Program-made: the position numbers and the translations under genes | IMG/VR virus record: IMGVR_UViG_3300048930_000491 | Span: 1-24,881 of that record | Length of the DNA stretch: 24,881 nt | Strand: one strand, 5' to 3' | DNA from: a virus | The notes under the pieces: generated by a model | What the model was told of the DNA's origin: nothing | Database searches by the model: none | What the model saw: the letters and a program-made list of their open reading frames with translations, nothing else | In this document: positions 15,117-22,226 of the stretch, in pieces | Layout: the number at the start of each line of letters is the position of its first letter | How positions within the stretch are numbered: position 1 is the first letter of the stretch

Positions 15117-15596
15117 ATGCACACCCCCCGCACCGGCACGAGCCGGACGCTGCTGGCCCAGGCCACGCAGCGCGCCCACGAAGAGCTGAACCGCCGGCTG
15201 GCCGAGCTGCACCAGCTGGCCCCGCTGCTCGAGCGCCTGGAGCCCGTGCTGCCGGCCCTGGCCGCCCAGGGCCTGGAGGTCTACCCCAGCGACATCGGCC
15301 ACATCTGGCACCAGCCTGACCCCGGCAGCCCGCGCCGCCTGCGCGCGCTGCGCATCACCACCCGGCTCCTGACCAGCGACACCAGCCGCTGCCAGCACTG
15401 GCTGGACGCGCTGACGGCGCAGGGCTTCCGCGAGATCCACCGCGACGACTACCTGCACTACCCGCAGGCCGTGCTGCAGCGCGGCCACCTGCTGCTGGTG
15501 GTGGACGCCCCCGCCCCGGCCAGCACGGCCGCCGCCGCGGCCAAGGTGGCGCACCAGCGCCGCGCCGAAGACGCCTTTGCCGAGGCCGCGGCATGA
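15117..15596 (+). CDS. First gene of the early operon, unknown function
   Basis: The product has 159 residues from the ATG at 15117, chosen over the one at 15105 because GGAGG lies five bases before it. An N-terminal coiled coil (LLAQATQRAHEELNRRLAEL, residues about 12-45) precedes an alpha/beta segment (LEVYPSDIGHIWHQPD, LRALRITTRLL, QGFREIHRDDYLHYPQAVL) and an Ala-rich helical tail. No family recognised. As the first early gene behind a repressed promoter it would be made soon after induction. The stop overlaps the next start as ATGA. Confidence 0.75.
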   Translation: MHTPRTGTSRTLLAQATQRAHEELNRRLAELHQLAPLLERLEPVLPALAAQGLEVYPSDIGHIWHQPDPGSPRRLRALRITTRLLTSDTSRCQHWLDALTAQGFREIHRDDYLHYPQAVLQRGHLLLVVDAPAPASTAAAAAKVAHQRRAEDAFAEAAA

Positions 15597-15841
15597 GCAC
15601 GGCCGCCCGCGTCATCAGCGCCGCCCAGCGCCGCCCGGCCCTGCCGCGCCGGTTGTGGCTGCACCTGCAGCGTGCCGTGCTGCTGTGGAACACCAACAGC
15701 ACCGAGCAGTACATGGCCGCGTGCGAACGAGACGGCATCATGGACGGCGAGACAATCCGCGCCTGGCGGGCCCACCTGTGCGCCGAGCGCGTGCGGCTGG
15801 CGGTGCTGGAGGCCGCCCTGCGTGGCGAGGTGCAGCCGTGA
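15593..15841 (+). CDS. Small early phage protein
   Basis: The 82-residue product is helical: RRLWLHLQRAVLLWNTNSTE, then QYMAACERDGIMDGETIRAW and LCAERVRLAVLEAAL. Short proteins of this pattern are common in phage early regions, but I know no function for them. The ATGA overlap upstream and GTGA overlap downstream place it in the coupled operon. Confidence 0.7.
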   Translation: MSTAARVISAAQRRPALPRRLWLHLQRAVLLWNTNSTEQYMAACERDGIMDGETIRAWRAHLCAERVRLAVLEAALRGEVQP

Positions 15842-16092
15842 GCCGCTACGCACCCCGGCGCCCGATGTTCAGCGACACGATGCCGATGCCGGAGCCTGAC
15901 CAGATGGCGCGGCCGGCCTGCAGCGCCGACGCCTGCCGCGGCGGGCGCCGGCCCTGCCCCTGCCCCGAGGCCTGCCAGCTGCAGGCCGACGAGCACGCCG
16001 CCGCCACGCAGACACCGATGCGCCGCGCGGTGGCCGTGGCGGTGCTGGCCGTGTGCCTGGCCTGCCTGTGGGCGGCGTGGTCGGCTGCCTGA
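15838..16092 (+). CDS. Cys-rich protein with C-terminal membrane helix
   Basis: The product has 84 residues with a GTG start overlapping the previous stop as GTGA; an internal ATG (MFSDTMPMPEPD) is possible. The middle has six Cys in 27 residues (CSADACRGG, PCPCPEAC), suggesting metal binding or disulfides. Residues about 63-83 form a hydrophobic helix (AVAVAVLAVCLACLWAAW) at the very C-terminus, like a tail anchor. Function unknown. Confidence 0.6.
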   Translation: MSRYAPRRPMFSDTMPMPEPDQMARPACSADACRGGRRPCPCPEACQLQADEHAAATQTPMRRAVAVAVLAVCLACLWAAWSAA

Positions 16093-16114
16093 CGCGCTTT
16101 GGCGATCGAACACC

Positions 16115-16453
16115 ATGAGCGAACCACCCCGCCAGGGCCGCCTGATCGAAGACGCACGCGCCGGCGTGCGCGGCGACGGCACATACACGCTGCGCGTGGA
16201 TTTCAGCCCGCCACACCCGCCTGGCGGCAAGCCGCGCCGCTACGTGGCGGTGCAGGAGCTGGGCACCGGCCCGGCCGCCAGCCTGGTGGCTCGCAGCAAG
16301 GCCAACAGCCTGCGCCGCGGCGTGCTGGTGCGCGTGCTGGCCAGCACCGAAGAGGACAAGCGCGGCCGCAGCTGGCTGCACGGCGTGCAGCAGATCGAGG
16401 CGCCCGACATGCCGCCACCGGCGTGGCTGGGCCGGCAAGCCCGGGACGACTGA
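16115..16453 (+). CDS. OB-like small protein (possible ssDNA-binding), copy 1
   Basis: The 112-residue product reads as a five-strand barrel: YTLRVDFSPPHPPGG, RRYVAVQELGTGPAASLVA, LRRGVLVRVLAS, SWLHGVQQIEAP. The central part resembles the frameshifted gene at 18391 (YHVQQDLGTDP ... LKRGALVSATG), so the two appear to be diverged paralogues. The pattern of a strand, an insert and then RRGxLVxV recalls SSB-type OB folds, but no conserved SSB motif is clear. This is the first gene after a 22-base gap in the operon. Confidence 0.6.
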   Translation: MSEPPRQGRLIEDARAGVRGDGTYTLRVDFSPPHPPGGKPRRYVAVQELGTGPAASLVARSKANSLRRGVLVRVLASTEEDKRGRSWLHGVQQIEAPDMPPPAWLGRQARDD

Positions 16454-16455
16454 CC

Positions 16456-16740
16456 ATGACCCCCACAGACCCCCGCATCGACATGGCCCTGGCCGAGCGC
16501 CGGCTGGCCGAGGCCGCCGTGGTGTCCGACATCGAGTGCAACGGCCTCCACGCCCGGCATTTGGGCCAGCGCGTGTGGGACGTGCGCGCCATGACCGACC
16601 CGCGAGAGCACTGCCCGCAGGTGGTGGACATGACCCGCCAGGCGCTGGCCTACGCCGAGTGGCGCGGCCTGATCCGCGTGGTCGAGCGCATGGCCTGCGG
16701 CGCCCCGGCCATCGTGCGCGTGCTGCGCAACCCGGGCTGA
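16456..16740 (+). CDS. Small helical phage protein, copy 1
   Basis: The 94-residue product starts two bases after the OB-like gene. It is helical (LAERRLAEAAVVSDIECNGL), and its C-terminal half (QVVDMTRQALAYAEWRGLIR, then VERMACGAPAIVRVLRNPG) resembles the end of the protein at 19107 (TLDIHRAYLAYADLRRLITR ... HLVLITRRP). The shape (two helices then a beta-hairpin) could be a winged helix. Function unknown. Confidence 0.6.
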   Translation: MTPTDPRIDMALAERRLAEAAVVSDIECNGLHARHLGQRVWDVRAMTDPREHCPQVVDMTRQALAYAEWRGLIRVVERMACGAPAIVRVLRNPG

Positions 16741-16742
16741 GC

Positions 16743-17159
16743 ATGGCCGCACCCGGTTTTCTGGTGGTGGGTGAGCACGTGGCGCGCAACCCGATCGCCC
16801 GCGCCATCGCCCGCCAGCGCATGCACGCAGCGGCGCGTGACTTCGCCATCCAGGTGCATCTGCTGCCCGACGGCGCCGACGTGCGCGCCGAGCTCAGCGC
16901 CGCGGCCCGCGTGCTGGCCGTGGCCGTGCGCGTGACCGAGCGCCGCTGCCGCACACCCGAAGACCGCGACACCCCTGCCCTGCGCGTGATGGCCGGCGGC
17001 ATGGGTGCCGTGGCCCAGTGCAGCGAGCGCCGCTGGCGCTGGCGCAGCCTGGACGCCGTGGCCGTGGACCGCGCGCTGCAGGAAGCCCTGGCCGTGCTGC
17101 GCGACGCGCACCCGCAAGAGACCCGCGAGGCCTGGCTCTACGTGGAGAGCCTGCCATGA
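16743..17159 (+). CDS. Early phage protein, unknown function
   Basis: The 138-residue product has a short N-terminal strand (PGFLVVGEHVARNP), a basic helix (ARAIARQRMHAAARDFAIQV), a central AELSAAARVLAVAVRVTERR and a C-terminal LQEALAVLRDAHPQETREAW. Alternating hydrophobic and basic residues suggest a nucleic-acid-binding alpha/beta protein, but no motif supports a name. It follows its neighbour by two bases and ends in ATGA. Confidence 0.65.
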   Translation: MAAPGFLVVGEHVARNPIARAIARQRMHAAARDFAIQVHLLPDGADVRAELSAAARVLAVAVRVTERRCRTPEDRDTPALRVMAGGMGAVAQCSERRWRWRSLDAVAVDRALQEALAVLRDAHPQETREAWLYVESLP

Positions 17160-17377
17160 CGCCGCCGCGCGCCTGCATGGGCGGCTGGGGCTGCCCGCGG
17201 CGAGAGCGCTGCGGGCACCACCAGACCGAGCGCCGATGGCTGCCGGCCGAGCGCCTGTGCATGCCCGGCCAGTTTGACCAATGGACACCGCTGGATGCGC
17301 CCGCGACGCCGCGAGGGCCTGCTGAAGACTCGTCGACCACCACCAACACCCAGCCCCACCTGGAGACCACCCCATGA
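17156..17377 (+). CDS. Small Cys-rich early protein
   Basis: The 73-residue product has Cys in the arrangement ACMGGWGCPRRERCGHHQ ... RLC within the first 35 residues, a small zinc-finger-like pattern often seen in phage early genes, then a disordered Thr/Pro-rich tail. The start is fixed by the ATGA overlap with the upstream stop, and the end overlaps the next start in the same way. Confidence 0.6.
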   Translation: MTPPRACMGGWGCPRRERCGHHQTERRWLPAERLCMPGQFDQWTPLDAPATPRGPAEDSSTTTNTQPHLETTP

Positions 17378-17685
17378 GCCACCGCGCCGATCTCAACACC
17401 CTGGAGCGCACACCTTGGGCCCTGCCCACAGCGCCGACGCTGGCCGCGCCAGGAGCCGCTGCGCCACAGCACCAGGACGACGATGCCGACGCCTTCGAGG
17501 TGCTGGCCTGGCACCGCGCCGACCGGCGCAAGCCGGATGCCGACATCACCGTGCTGCTGTGGGGCGCCGACGGCTTCTTCACCGGCTACTGGGACGACGA
17601 GGCCCAGCAGTGGATCGACTGCGCCAGCGGCGGCGTGCGCGAGGTGGCGCCCACGCACTGGGCCAACCCTGAGGGCCCTCTGTGA
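17374..17685 (+). CDS. DUF551-like phage protein
   Basis: The product has 103 residues. The second half, ITVLLWGADGFFTGYWDDEA, then QQWIDCASG and VAPTHWANPEGP, matches the pattern of DUF551 (a strand with VL, a variable region, then THWxPLPxPP near the end), common in phage early regions. The molecular role is unknown. ATGA-coupled upstream. Confidence 0.65.
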   Translation: MSHRADLNTLERTPWALPTAPTLAAPGAAAPQHQDDDADAFEVLAWHRADRRKPDADITVLLWGADGFFTGYWDDEAQQWIDCASGGVREVAPTHWANPEGPL

Positions 17686-18011
17686 TGCCGCAGCACACGC
17701 CCTTGCGGCCAGGCCAGGGTGAGCAGATCACGCCGGACGCTCTGGCCCGCGCCGGCCAGCACGGCCTGAACACCCAGCAGGTGGCCAACGTGCTGCGCGT
17801 GACATGCAACCGCGCCAGCACCGTGCTGTGCCAGCTGATGCGCGCCGGCCAGGCGGCGGGCACAGCCATCGCGTCGGTGATCCGGCTGTTGCTGGTGGCC
17901 CTGACGGCCATGCAGCTGGGCGGCTGCGGCGGCGGTGACTGGCCCGAAGGCGACACCGACGTGCCCCGCCCCGGCGTGGACTGCCAGGCCCGGCCGGAGC
18001 TGTGCGCATGA
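17685..18011 (+). CDS. wHTH-like protein with lipoprotein-like C-terminal part
   Basis: The product has 108 residues from ATG 17685; GTG 17682 is one codon upstream and overlaps the previous stop as GTGA. Residues 12-53 (EQITPDALARAGQHGLNTQQ, VANVLRVTCNRASTVLCQL) look like a winged-helix DNA-binding unit. Residues about 58-80 are a hydrophobic segment ending in MQLGGCGGG, like a lipobox (L-G-G-C), followed by a short acidic, Cys-containing tail. A DNA-binding unit fused to a lipoprotein-like or membrane segment is odd; the internal segment may simply be a transmembrane helix. Confidence 0.6.
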   Translation: MPQHTPLRPGQGEQITPDALARAGQHGLNTQQVANVLRVTCNRASTVLCQLMRAGQAAGTAIASVIRLLLVALTAMQLGGCGGGDWPEGDTDVPRPGVDCQARPELCA

Positions 18012-18394
18012 TGCCCGGCCGCCACCGCCACCACGGCCACCACAGCCAGCCGCCTCTCAGCGCCGAGACGGCACTGGGCGTCATCCTGGCCTGCGCCATC
18101 GGCGCGCTGCTGTGCATCGCCCTGGTGAGCTGGATGCTCTGCAGCCAGAGCGCCGACACCGCCGCGTGCAGCCTGCTGGTGCCTGCCCTGCCCCTGCACG
18201 GCGCACTGCGCCGCCTGCGCCACCTTTGGCTGCGCTGGCTGATGTGGCTCAACACCCGCCGCATGGCCGAGACCGAGCGGCAGATCGCGCAGTACAGGCG
18301 CCTGCTGGCCGACGACCGGCTGAAGCTGGAGTGCCTGCGCAACCAGCTCAGCGCGCAGCAGAGCCGCCAGCTGGTGCTGGGCAGCGAGCAATGA
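18008..18394 (+). CDS. Membrane protein with coiled-coil tail
   Basis: The 128-residue product begins with a His-rich stretch (RHRHHGHHSQ), then a strong transmembrane helix (about 20-45, ALGVILACAIGALLCIALVS) and a second, amphipathic or membrane-associated segment (HLWLRWLMWLN, about 75-86). Residues 88-125 form a coiled coil (ETERQIAQYRRLLADDRLKL). Its topology resembles a spanin or Rz subunit, but it lies in the early operon away from any lysis genes. Both ends overlap neighbours by ATGA. Confidence 0.65.
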   Translation: MMPGRHRHHGHHSQPPLSAETALGVILACAIGALLCIALVSWMLCSQSADTAACSLLVPALPLHGALRRLRHLWLRWLMWLNTRRMAETERQIAQYRRLLADDRLKLECLRNQLSAQQSRQLVLGSEQ

Positions 18395-18793
18395 GCGCCG
18401 CGGCCATCCTGCGGCCGCCGCCGCGCGCCGCCGCGCGCCGCCGCGCTGCCCGACGTGCACCAGATCCGCGTCGTCGGCGTGCTCGAGCACGACGCCGAGC
18501 TGCGCTACACCGCCGGCGCCGAGCCACACGCTCTGCTGGTGCTGCAGATCCAGCCGCCGCGCGGCCTGCGCTACCACGTGCAGCAGGACCTGGGCACCGA
18601 CCCAACCGACCACATGCACGCCGAAGCCCGCCTGGTGGGCCTCAAACGCGGCGCGCTGGTCAGCGCCACCGGCGGCTGGCTGCGCCTGCAGATGGACCAC
18701 GGCCACCAGGTCCTGGTGCTCGTGCAGTGCACCAGCGTCATCCAGCACGCCACCGCCCCACCCCCTTCCAGCCCTCAGGAGGCCACGTCATGA
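18391..18793 (+). pseudogene. OB-like early gene, frameshifted by a 10-bp repeat, copy 2
   Basis: The ATGA-coupled start at 18391 reads MSAAAILRPPPRAA and then enters a tandem repeat of CGCCGCCGCG (18416-18446, 3.1 copies). After it, the plausible protein (VHQIRVVGVLEHDAELRYTA, then LLVLQIQPPRG, YHVQQDLGTDP and LKRGALVSATG) is in another frame, open from GTG 18455 to 18793. With two repeat copies the whole gene is in frame, about 130 residues. With three copies the start frame instead runs through Arg-rich nonsense and joins the next gene (18790) in frame. The downstream part resembles the OB-like protein at 16115. Either a slippage-switched gene, a recent mutation or a sequencing error. Confidence 0.7.
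18416..18446. repeat. 10-bp tandem repeat, three copies
   Basis: CGCCGCCGCG occurs three times in a row plus one base, within the coding sequence of the frameshifted gene. Ten bases is not a multiple of three, so each gain or loss of a copy changes the reading frame; two copies restore it. Confidence 0.9.
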
Positions 18794-19110
18794 CCCTGAC
18801 CATCGCCCCCGCCCGCCACGAGATCATGTGGCGCGACGGTTCCGCCATCGGCGTCCACCCGGTGCTGCGCGACGGCGTGCCCGAGATGTACCTGCGCGCC
18901 CTGCCCGGCCAGCCCGCCATCGTCATCGACCTGCGGCGCGTGGCCCCCGGTATCGAGCAGGACATGGCGCCCGCCCCGCAGCGCGACAGGCCCGGCATCG
19001 TCTTCTTCACGCTGCGGCACCGGTACCGCAACGCCGCGCACTTCTGCGACGCAGCCGTTACCACCGGCCGCGTGGACGTGCAGGCCCTGCAGATGGATGC
19101 CGCAGCATGA
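18790..19110 (+). CDS. Early phage protein, unknown function
   Basis: The 106-residue product begins MTLTIAPARHEIMWRDGSAI and is beta-rich (GVHPVLRDGVPEMYLRALPG, QPAIVIDLRRVAP, GIVFFTLRHRYRN) with a C-terminal HFCDAAVTTG. Aromatic and charged residues alternate as in a small beta-barrel. The ATG overlaps the stop of the preceding reading frame region as ATGA. It may be expressed as a fusion to the shifted frame of that gene (see there). Confidence 0.65.
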   Translation: MTLTIAPARHEIMWRDGSAIGVHPVLRDGVPEMYLRALPGQPAIVIDLRRVAPGIEQDMAPAPQRDRPGIVFFTLRHRYRNAAHFCDAAVTTGRVDVQALQMDAAA

Positions 19111-19427
19111 GCGGCGACCGCCTCTTCCCGCAGGAAACGCCGGCGCTGCCCACCCTGGGCAAGCCGGACCCCACCGCCACCTGGATCGCCGAAGTCAGCC
19201 GCCAGGCGGTGGCGCTGACCGACTACAGCGCCATCGAGCTGATCGAGCTCTACGCCGACGCGCTGCCCGACGGCTGGCTGGACGTGCGCCCGCTGGTCGA
19301 CGAGCGCGAGGTGCGCGTGCCGACGCTGGACATCCACCGCGCCTACCTGGCCTACGCCGACCTGCGCCGCCTCATCACCCGCCACCCGGTGCACCCGCAC
19401 CTGGTGCTCATCACCCGGAGGCCTTGA
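19107..19427 (+). CDS. Small helical phage protein, copy 2
   Basis: The 106-residue product is helical: PTATWIAEVSRQAVALTDYS, AIELIELYADALPDGWLDVR, then VPTLDIHRAYLAYADLRRLI and a beta-like HPHLVLITRRP. Its end resembles the protein at 16456, giving a second occurrence of that family downstream of an OB-like gene. ATGA-coupled to the upstream gene; its stop overlaps the next start as TGATG. Confidence 0.6.
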   Translation: MSGDRLFPQETPALPTLGKPDPTATWIAEVSRQAVALTDYSAIELIELYADALPDGWLDVRPLVDEREVRVPTLDIHRAYLAYADLRRLITRHPVHPHLVLITRRP

Positions 19428-19786
19428 TGCCCAGAGCCCAACCCGCAGGCCGCGACCTGCCCGACCACCCGGTGCAGCGCACCGTGCCCGCCAACAGCGT
19501 GTTCCAGCAGGCGCAGCAAACCGCCGGCAAGTACGTGCGCCACCCCGTGGACATCAGCAAAGTGAAGGTCTACCGCGACCGGCCGCTGCCCAGCGTGACC
19601 ACGGGCCGCGGTGCGCTCAGCGACTACGCCCGCATCTACGACGAGCTGCTCACCCAGCCCGGCATGAGCGTGGACCTCACGCCCAAGCAGGCCAAGAGCA
19701 TGATCAGCTGGGGCAAGAAGAACGGCAAGAAGCTGGCCACCCGCGTGCTGGGGCCCGACCTGGCCGGCGTCTGGCGCTTGAAGTGA
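19427..19786 (+). CDS. Basic early phage protein, unknown function
   Basis: The 119-residue product has a disordered start, then NSVFQQAQQTAGKYVRHPVD, KVYRDRPLPSVTT, a helical segment SDYARIYDELLTQPGMSVDL, and a basic C-terminal unit TPKQAKSMISWGKKNGKKLA ... VWRLK. The last part, with a helix followed by KKNGKK, could bind nucleic acid. No family recognised. It precedes the parB-like gene by ten bases. Confidence 0.65.
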   Translation: MPRAQPAGRDLPDHPVQRTVPANSVFQQAQQTAGKYVRHPVDISKVKVYRDRPLPSVTTGRGALSDYARIYDELLTQPGMSVDLTPKQAKSMISWGKKNGKKLATRVLGPDLAGVWRLK

Positions 19787-19796
19787 GGGCTGCAGC

Positions 19797-21608
19797 ATGA
19801 ACACCACCACCGAAGCCGTTTTTACCCGCCTGCCGCTCGACCGCCTGCACGAGAGCCCCTTCAACCCGCGGCGCACCTTCACGGCCATCGACGAGCTGGC
19901 GGCCGACATCAAGGCCCAGGGCGTCATCCAGCCCATCGTCGTGCGGCCCATCGTGCCGCCGCTGTTCGACGCCGGCGCCGACACCCCGGCCGAGGCCGTG
20001 GCCGGGCACGAGATCGTCTGCGGCCACCGGCGCTTTCGCGCCGCGCAGCTGGCCGGCCTGGTCGACATGCCGGTGCTCATCCGCAGCATGACCGACGAGC
20101 AGGCCCGCCTGGCGCAGATCAGCGAGAACCTCAGCCGCAAGGACGTGCACCCCTTCGAGGAGGCCGAAGGCTTCCAGGCCCTGATGCGCGACCACGGCTA
20201 CAGCGCCGACCAGCTGGCCCAACATTACGGCCAGAGCCGCAGCTATGTGTACGGGCGCCTGAAGCTGCTGCAGGCCTGCCCCGAGATCCGCAACGCCTGC
20301 CTGGCCGGCGAGATCGGCGCCGAGACCGCGCTGCTCATTGCCCGGCTGCGCAACGACAAGCTGCAGGGCAAGGCGCTGGGCTACATCCGCGGCAAGGGCT
20401 ACGACCTGAAGGACGGCGGCAAGCGCAGTTTCCGCAACGTGCAGTCGCTGCTGAAGGAACACTTCACCCTGCACCTGCGCAGCGCCATCTTCCCGCCTGA
20501 GGATGCCGAGCTCGTGCCCGCTGCAGGCGTCTGCAGCACCTGCACCAAGCTCAGCGGCAACGCGCCGGAGTTCCAGGACCTGGCCAACAGCCGCCCCAGC
20601 CCGTGGTTCCGCGGCGAGCGCGAGAAGGGCGAGCCCGACCTGTGCACCGACCCCGACTGCTTCGCCACCAAGAAGAAGGCCCACCTGGTGCGCGAGGCCG
20701 CCCGCCTGCGGGCCGAGGGCAAGGTGGTGGTGGACGGCGGCAAGGCGCTGCAGGCCGTCAGCGCCACCGGCGAAGTGAAGGGCGCCTACGTGGCGCTGAA
20801 GGATGTGAAGGCCGCGCTCAAGGCTTCGAAGGTGAAGCCCGCCACCGTGCTGATCCAGGACCCGCGCGGCGGCAAGCTCTTCGAGGCCGTGAAGCGCGAA
20901 GACCTGCAGGCGGCCGGCCTGGCCGACAAGGAAGCGCCGGCCGCCCGCGGCCGCACCGGCGGCTACGACTACGAAGCCGACCGCCGCGAACGCGAGGAGC
21001 GCGAGCAGCAGCGCCTGGCCGAGACCGAGGCCAACCGGCGCCTGCTGCGCGCCGTGCACGACGCCGCGGGCGGCCGCAACCGCACCACCGACGAACTGCG
21101 CCTGGTGCTGCGCCACCTGATCGAGGAGCTGGACAACGGCGAAGACGGCCCCGAGCTGCAGCGCCTGTACGGCGACACCCCGCTGCACCAGATGGTCAAG
21201 CTGCTGCCCACCATGACCGCCGACGCCCTGGGCCTGCTGCTGCTGGATGTGCTGCTTGTGCGCGGCGTGGAGTGCCAGTACTGGCAGATCGGCGCGCCCG
21301 AGCCGCTGGTGCAGATGGCCGAGCTGCACGGCATCGACGTGGACGCGGCGCGGGCCGAACCCGTGCAGACGCCCGCACCTGCCGAGGCCGCGTCTACCCC
21401 ATCCGAGGCTGGCGCGGGCGCGAAGAAGGGCGCGCGCGGCAAGGCTGCCGCCAAGGCCGCCGGGCACAAGGCCACGGCCGCAACCACCGACGAAGCCGGC
21501 CTGTTCGACGGGGAAGACGAAGAACAGAAGGACGACGCCGGCTCCGCCGGCGGGGCGGAGGTCGTGAGCTCTGCCAACTGGCCATTCCCGAGGAGGGTCG
21601 AGGCATGA
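19797..21608 (+). CDS. Orphan ParB/Spo0J-like protein with zinc-binding insert
   Basis: The product has 603 residues, twice a chromosomal ParB. The ParB N-terminal domain spans about 10-115 (PLDRLHESPFNPRRTF, GVIQPIVVRP, CTP-binding motif CGHRRFRAA at 75-83, ENLSRKDVHPFEEAEGF at 110-126). A helix-turn-helix follows (SADQLAQHYGQSRSYVYGRL, 136-155). Residues 246-288 carry a Cys set (CSTC, CTDPDC) likely to bind zinc. About 395-430 is a charged coiled coil, and the last 100 residues are an Ala/Lys-rich linker with an acidic tail. No ParA is encoded nearby, so plasmid-style partition is unlikely; related phage proteins have been discussed as early DNA-binding or nuclease proteins. The zinc segment is an addition to the standard fold. 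Confidence 0.85.
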   Translation: MNTTTEAVFTRLPLDRLHESPFNPRRTFTAIDELAADIKAQGVIQPIVVRPIVPPLFDAGADTPAEAVAGHEIVCGHRRFRAAQLAGLVDMPVLIRSMTDEQARLAQISENLSRKDVHPFEEAEGFQALMRDHGYSADQLAQHYGQSRSYVYGRLKLLQACPEIRNACLAGEIGAETALLIARLRNDKLQGKALGYIRGKGYDLKDGGKRSFRNVQSLLKEHFTLHLRSAIFPPEDAELVPAAGVCSTCTKLSGNAPEFQDLANSRPSPWFRGEREKGEPDLCTDPDCFATKKKAHLVREAARLRAEGKVVVDGGKALQAVSATGEVKGAYVALKDVKAALKASKVKPATVLIQDPRGGKLFEAVKREDLQAAGLADKEAPAARGRTGGYDYEADRREREEREQQRLAETEANRRLLRAVHDAAGGRNRTTDELRLVLRHLIEELDNGEDGPELQRLYGDTPLHQMVKLLPTMTADALGLLLLDVLLVRGVECQYWQIGAPEPLVQMAELHGIDVDAARAEPVQTPAPAEAASTPSEAGAGAKKGARGKAAAKAAGHKATAATTDEAGLFDGEDEEQKDDAGSAGGAEVVSSANWPFPRRVEA

Positions 21609-21856
21609 AGCTGTCCAGAAGGCGCCGTGCAGCACACCTGCGCCGCTGGCCGGCAGACCTGCCACGGGCGCAGATCGTCAACATCCAGCCTGGCGACACG
21701 CTGGTGGTCTACACGCAGCCGCTGCTGAATCGCGAGCAGATCGAGCACATGAAGGCCCGCTTGCAGAGCGCGCTGCCGATGAAGGTCCGTGTGCTGGTGT
21801 TCGACAACCAGGCGCGCCTCGACGTGCTGCGTGCGCGGCTAGGAGATGGCGGATGA
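21605..21856 (+). CDS. Small early phage protein after ParB
   Basis: The 83-residue product has a basic start (MKLSRRRRAAHLRRWPADLP), then an alpha/beta unit: IVNIQPGDTLVVYTQPLLN, REQIEHMKARLQSALP, MKVRVLVFDNQARL. The order strand-helix-strand suggests a compact single domain with no visible active site. It is ATGA-coupled to the parB-like gene and to the next gene. Confidence 0.65.
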   Translation: MKLSRRRRAAHLRRWPADLPRAQIVNIQPGDTLVVYTQPLLNREQIEHMKARLQSALPMKVRVLVFDNQARLDVLRARLGDGG

Positions 21857-22176
21857 AGGCGGACAAGGTCATTGCCGGCCGACAGCTAACCGCCGACCTG
21901 GCCAAGGCGCTGGGCCTGCCCAAGCACACCAAGAAGGCCGTGCTCACGCTGGTGGAAGGCGAACTGCCCACGCTGGAGCTGACCATGCACGCGACGGATT
22001 CCAACGGGCGCCTGGTGCTCGAGGCCGACCCGGGCGACCCGGTGGCCAAGCGCGTGGCGCAGGTGCAGTTCATGGTGCGGCTGGAGCCGTTCCCGCCGCT
22101 GCGCAACGTTCGAGCTGTGCGGACCGGAACCGGCTGCACGGCAGACCCGCAGCGCGACGAAGCCGCGGGCCGGTGA
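21853..22176 (+). CDS. Last phage early gene; 3' end lies in attC1
   Basis: The 107-residue product has a beta-rich body (MKADKVIAGRQLTADLAKAL, GLPKHTKKAVLTLVEGELPT, LELTMHATD, VAQVQFMVRLEPFPP). Coding beyond about residue 82 (from base 22101) is attC DNA, so the last 25 residues (VRAVRTGTGCTADP ...) are written by the integron site. The original phage gene probably ended elsewhere and was cut or fused there. The body has no recognised family. ATGA-coupled start. Confidence 0.65.
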   Translation: MKADKVIAGRQLTADLAKALGLPKHTKKAVLTLVEGELPTLELTMHATDSNGRLVLEADPGDPVAKRVAQVQFMVRLEPFPPLRNVRAVRTGTGCTADPQRDEAAGR

Positions 22177-22203
22177 CGGTCCGCACGAGCGAGTTGTTAT
22201 GGC
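22101..22203 (-). other. attC: attC1, distal end of the array, at the phage junction
   Basis: On the minus strand it starts GCCATAAC (22203-22196), continues AACTCGCTCGTGCGG with A 15 bases after the core, and ends CAGCTCGAAC-GTTGCGC (22107-22101). Arms GTGCGGACCG and CGGTCCGCAC pair over ten bases. Its inner halves closely resemble attC2. The R' core GTTGCGC departs from GTTRRRY at one position. It overlaps the end of the last phage gene. Confidence 0.8.
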
Positions 22204-22226
22204 GCTGCCGACGAAGCGAGGACACG

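Larger units (their letters stand above)
1..22100. mobile_element. Prophage (HK97-type siphovirus), left end outside window
   Basis: A contiguous set of phage modules is visible: packaging (small and large terminase, HNH), head (portal, S49 protease, HK97 capsid, connector), a divergent Cro/CI switch, and an early operon with a ParB-like protein. Late genes are all on the minus strand and early genes on the plus strand, meeting at the switch near 14.2 kb, as in lambdoid phages. Tail, lysis and left attachment site are not in the window. The right limit is uncertain: phage-style coupled genes continue to 22176, but from 22101 the DNA is attC. Confidence 0.9.
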
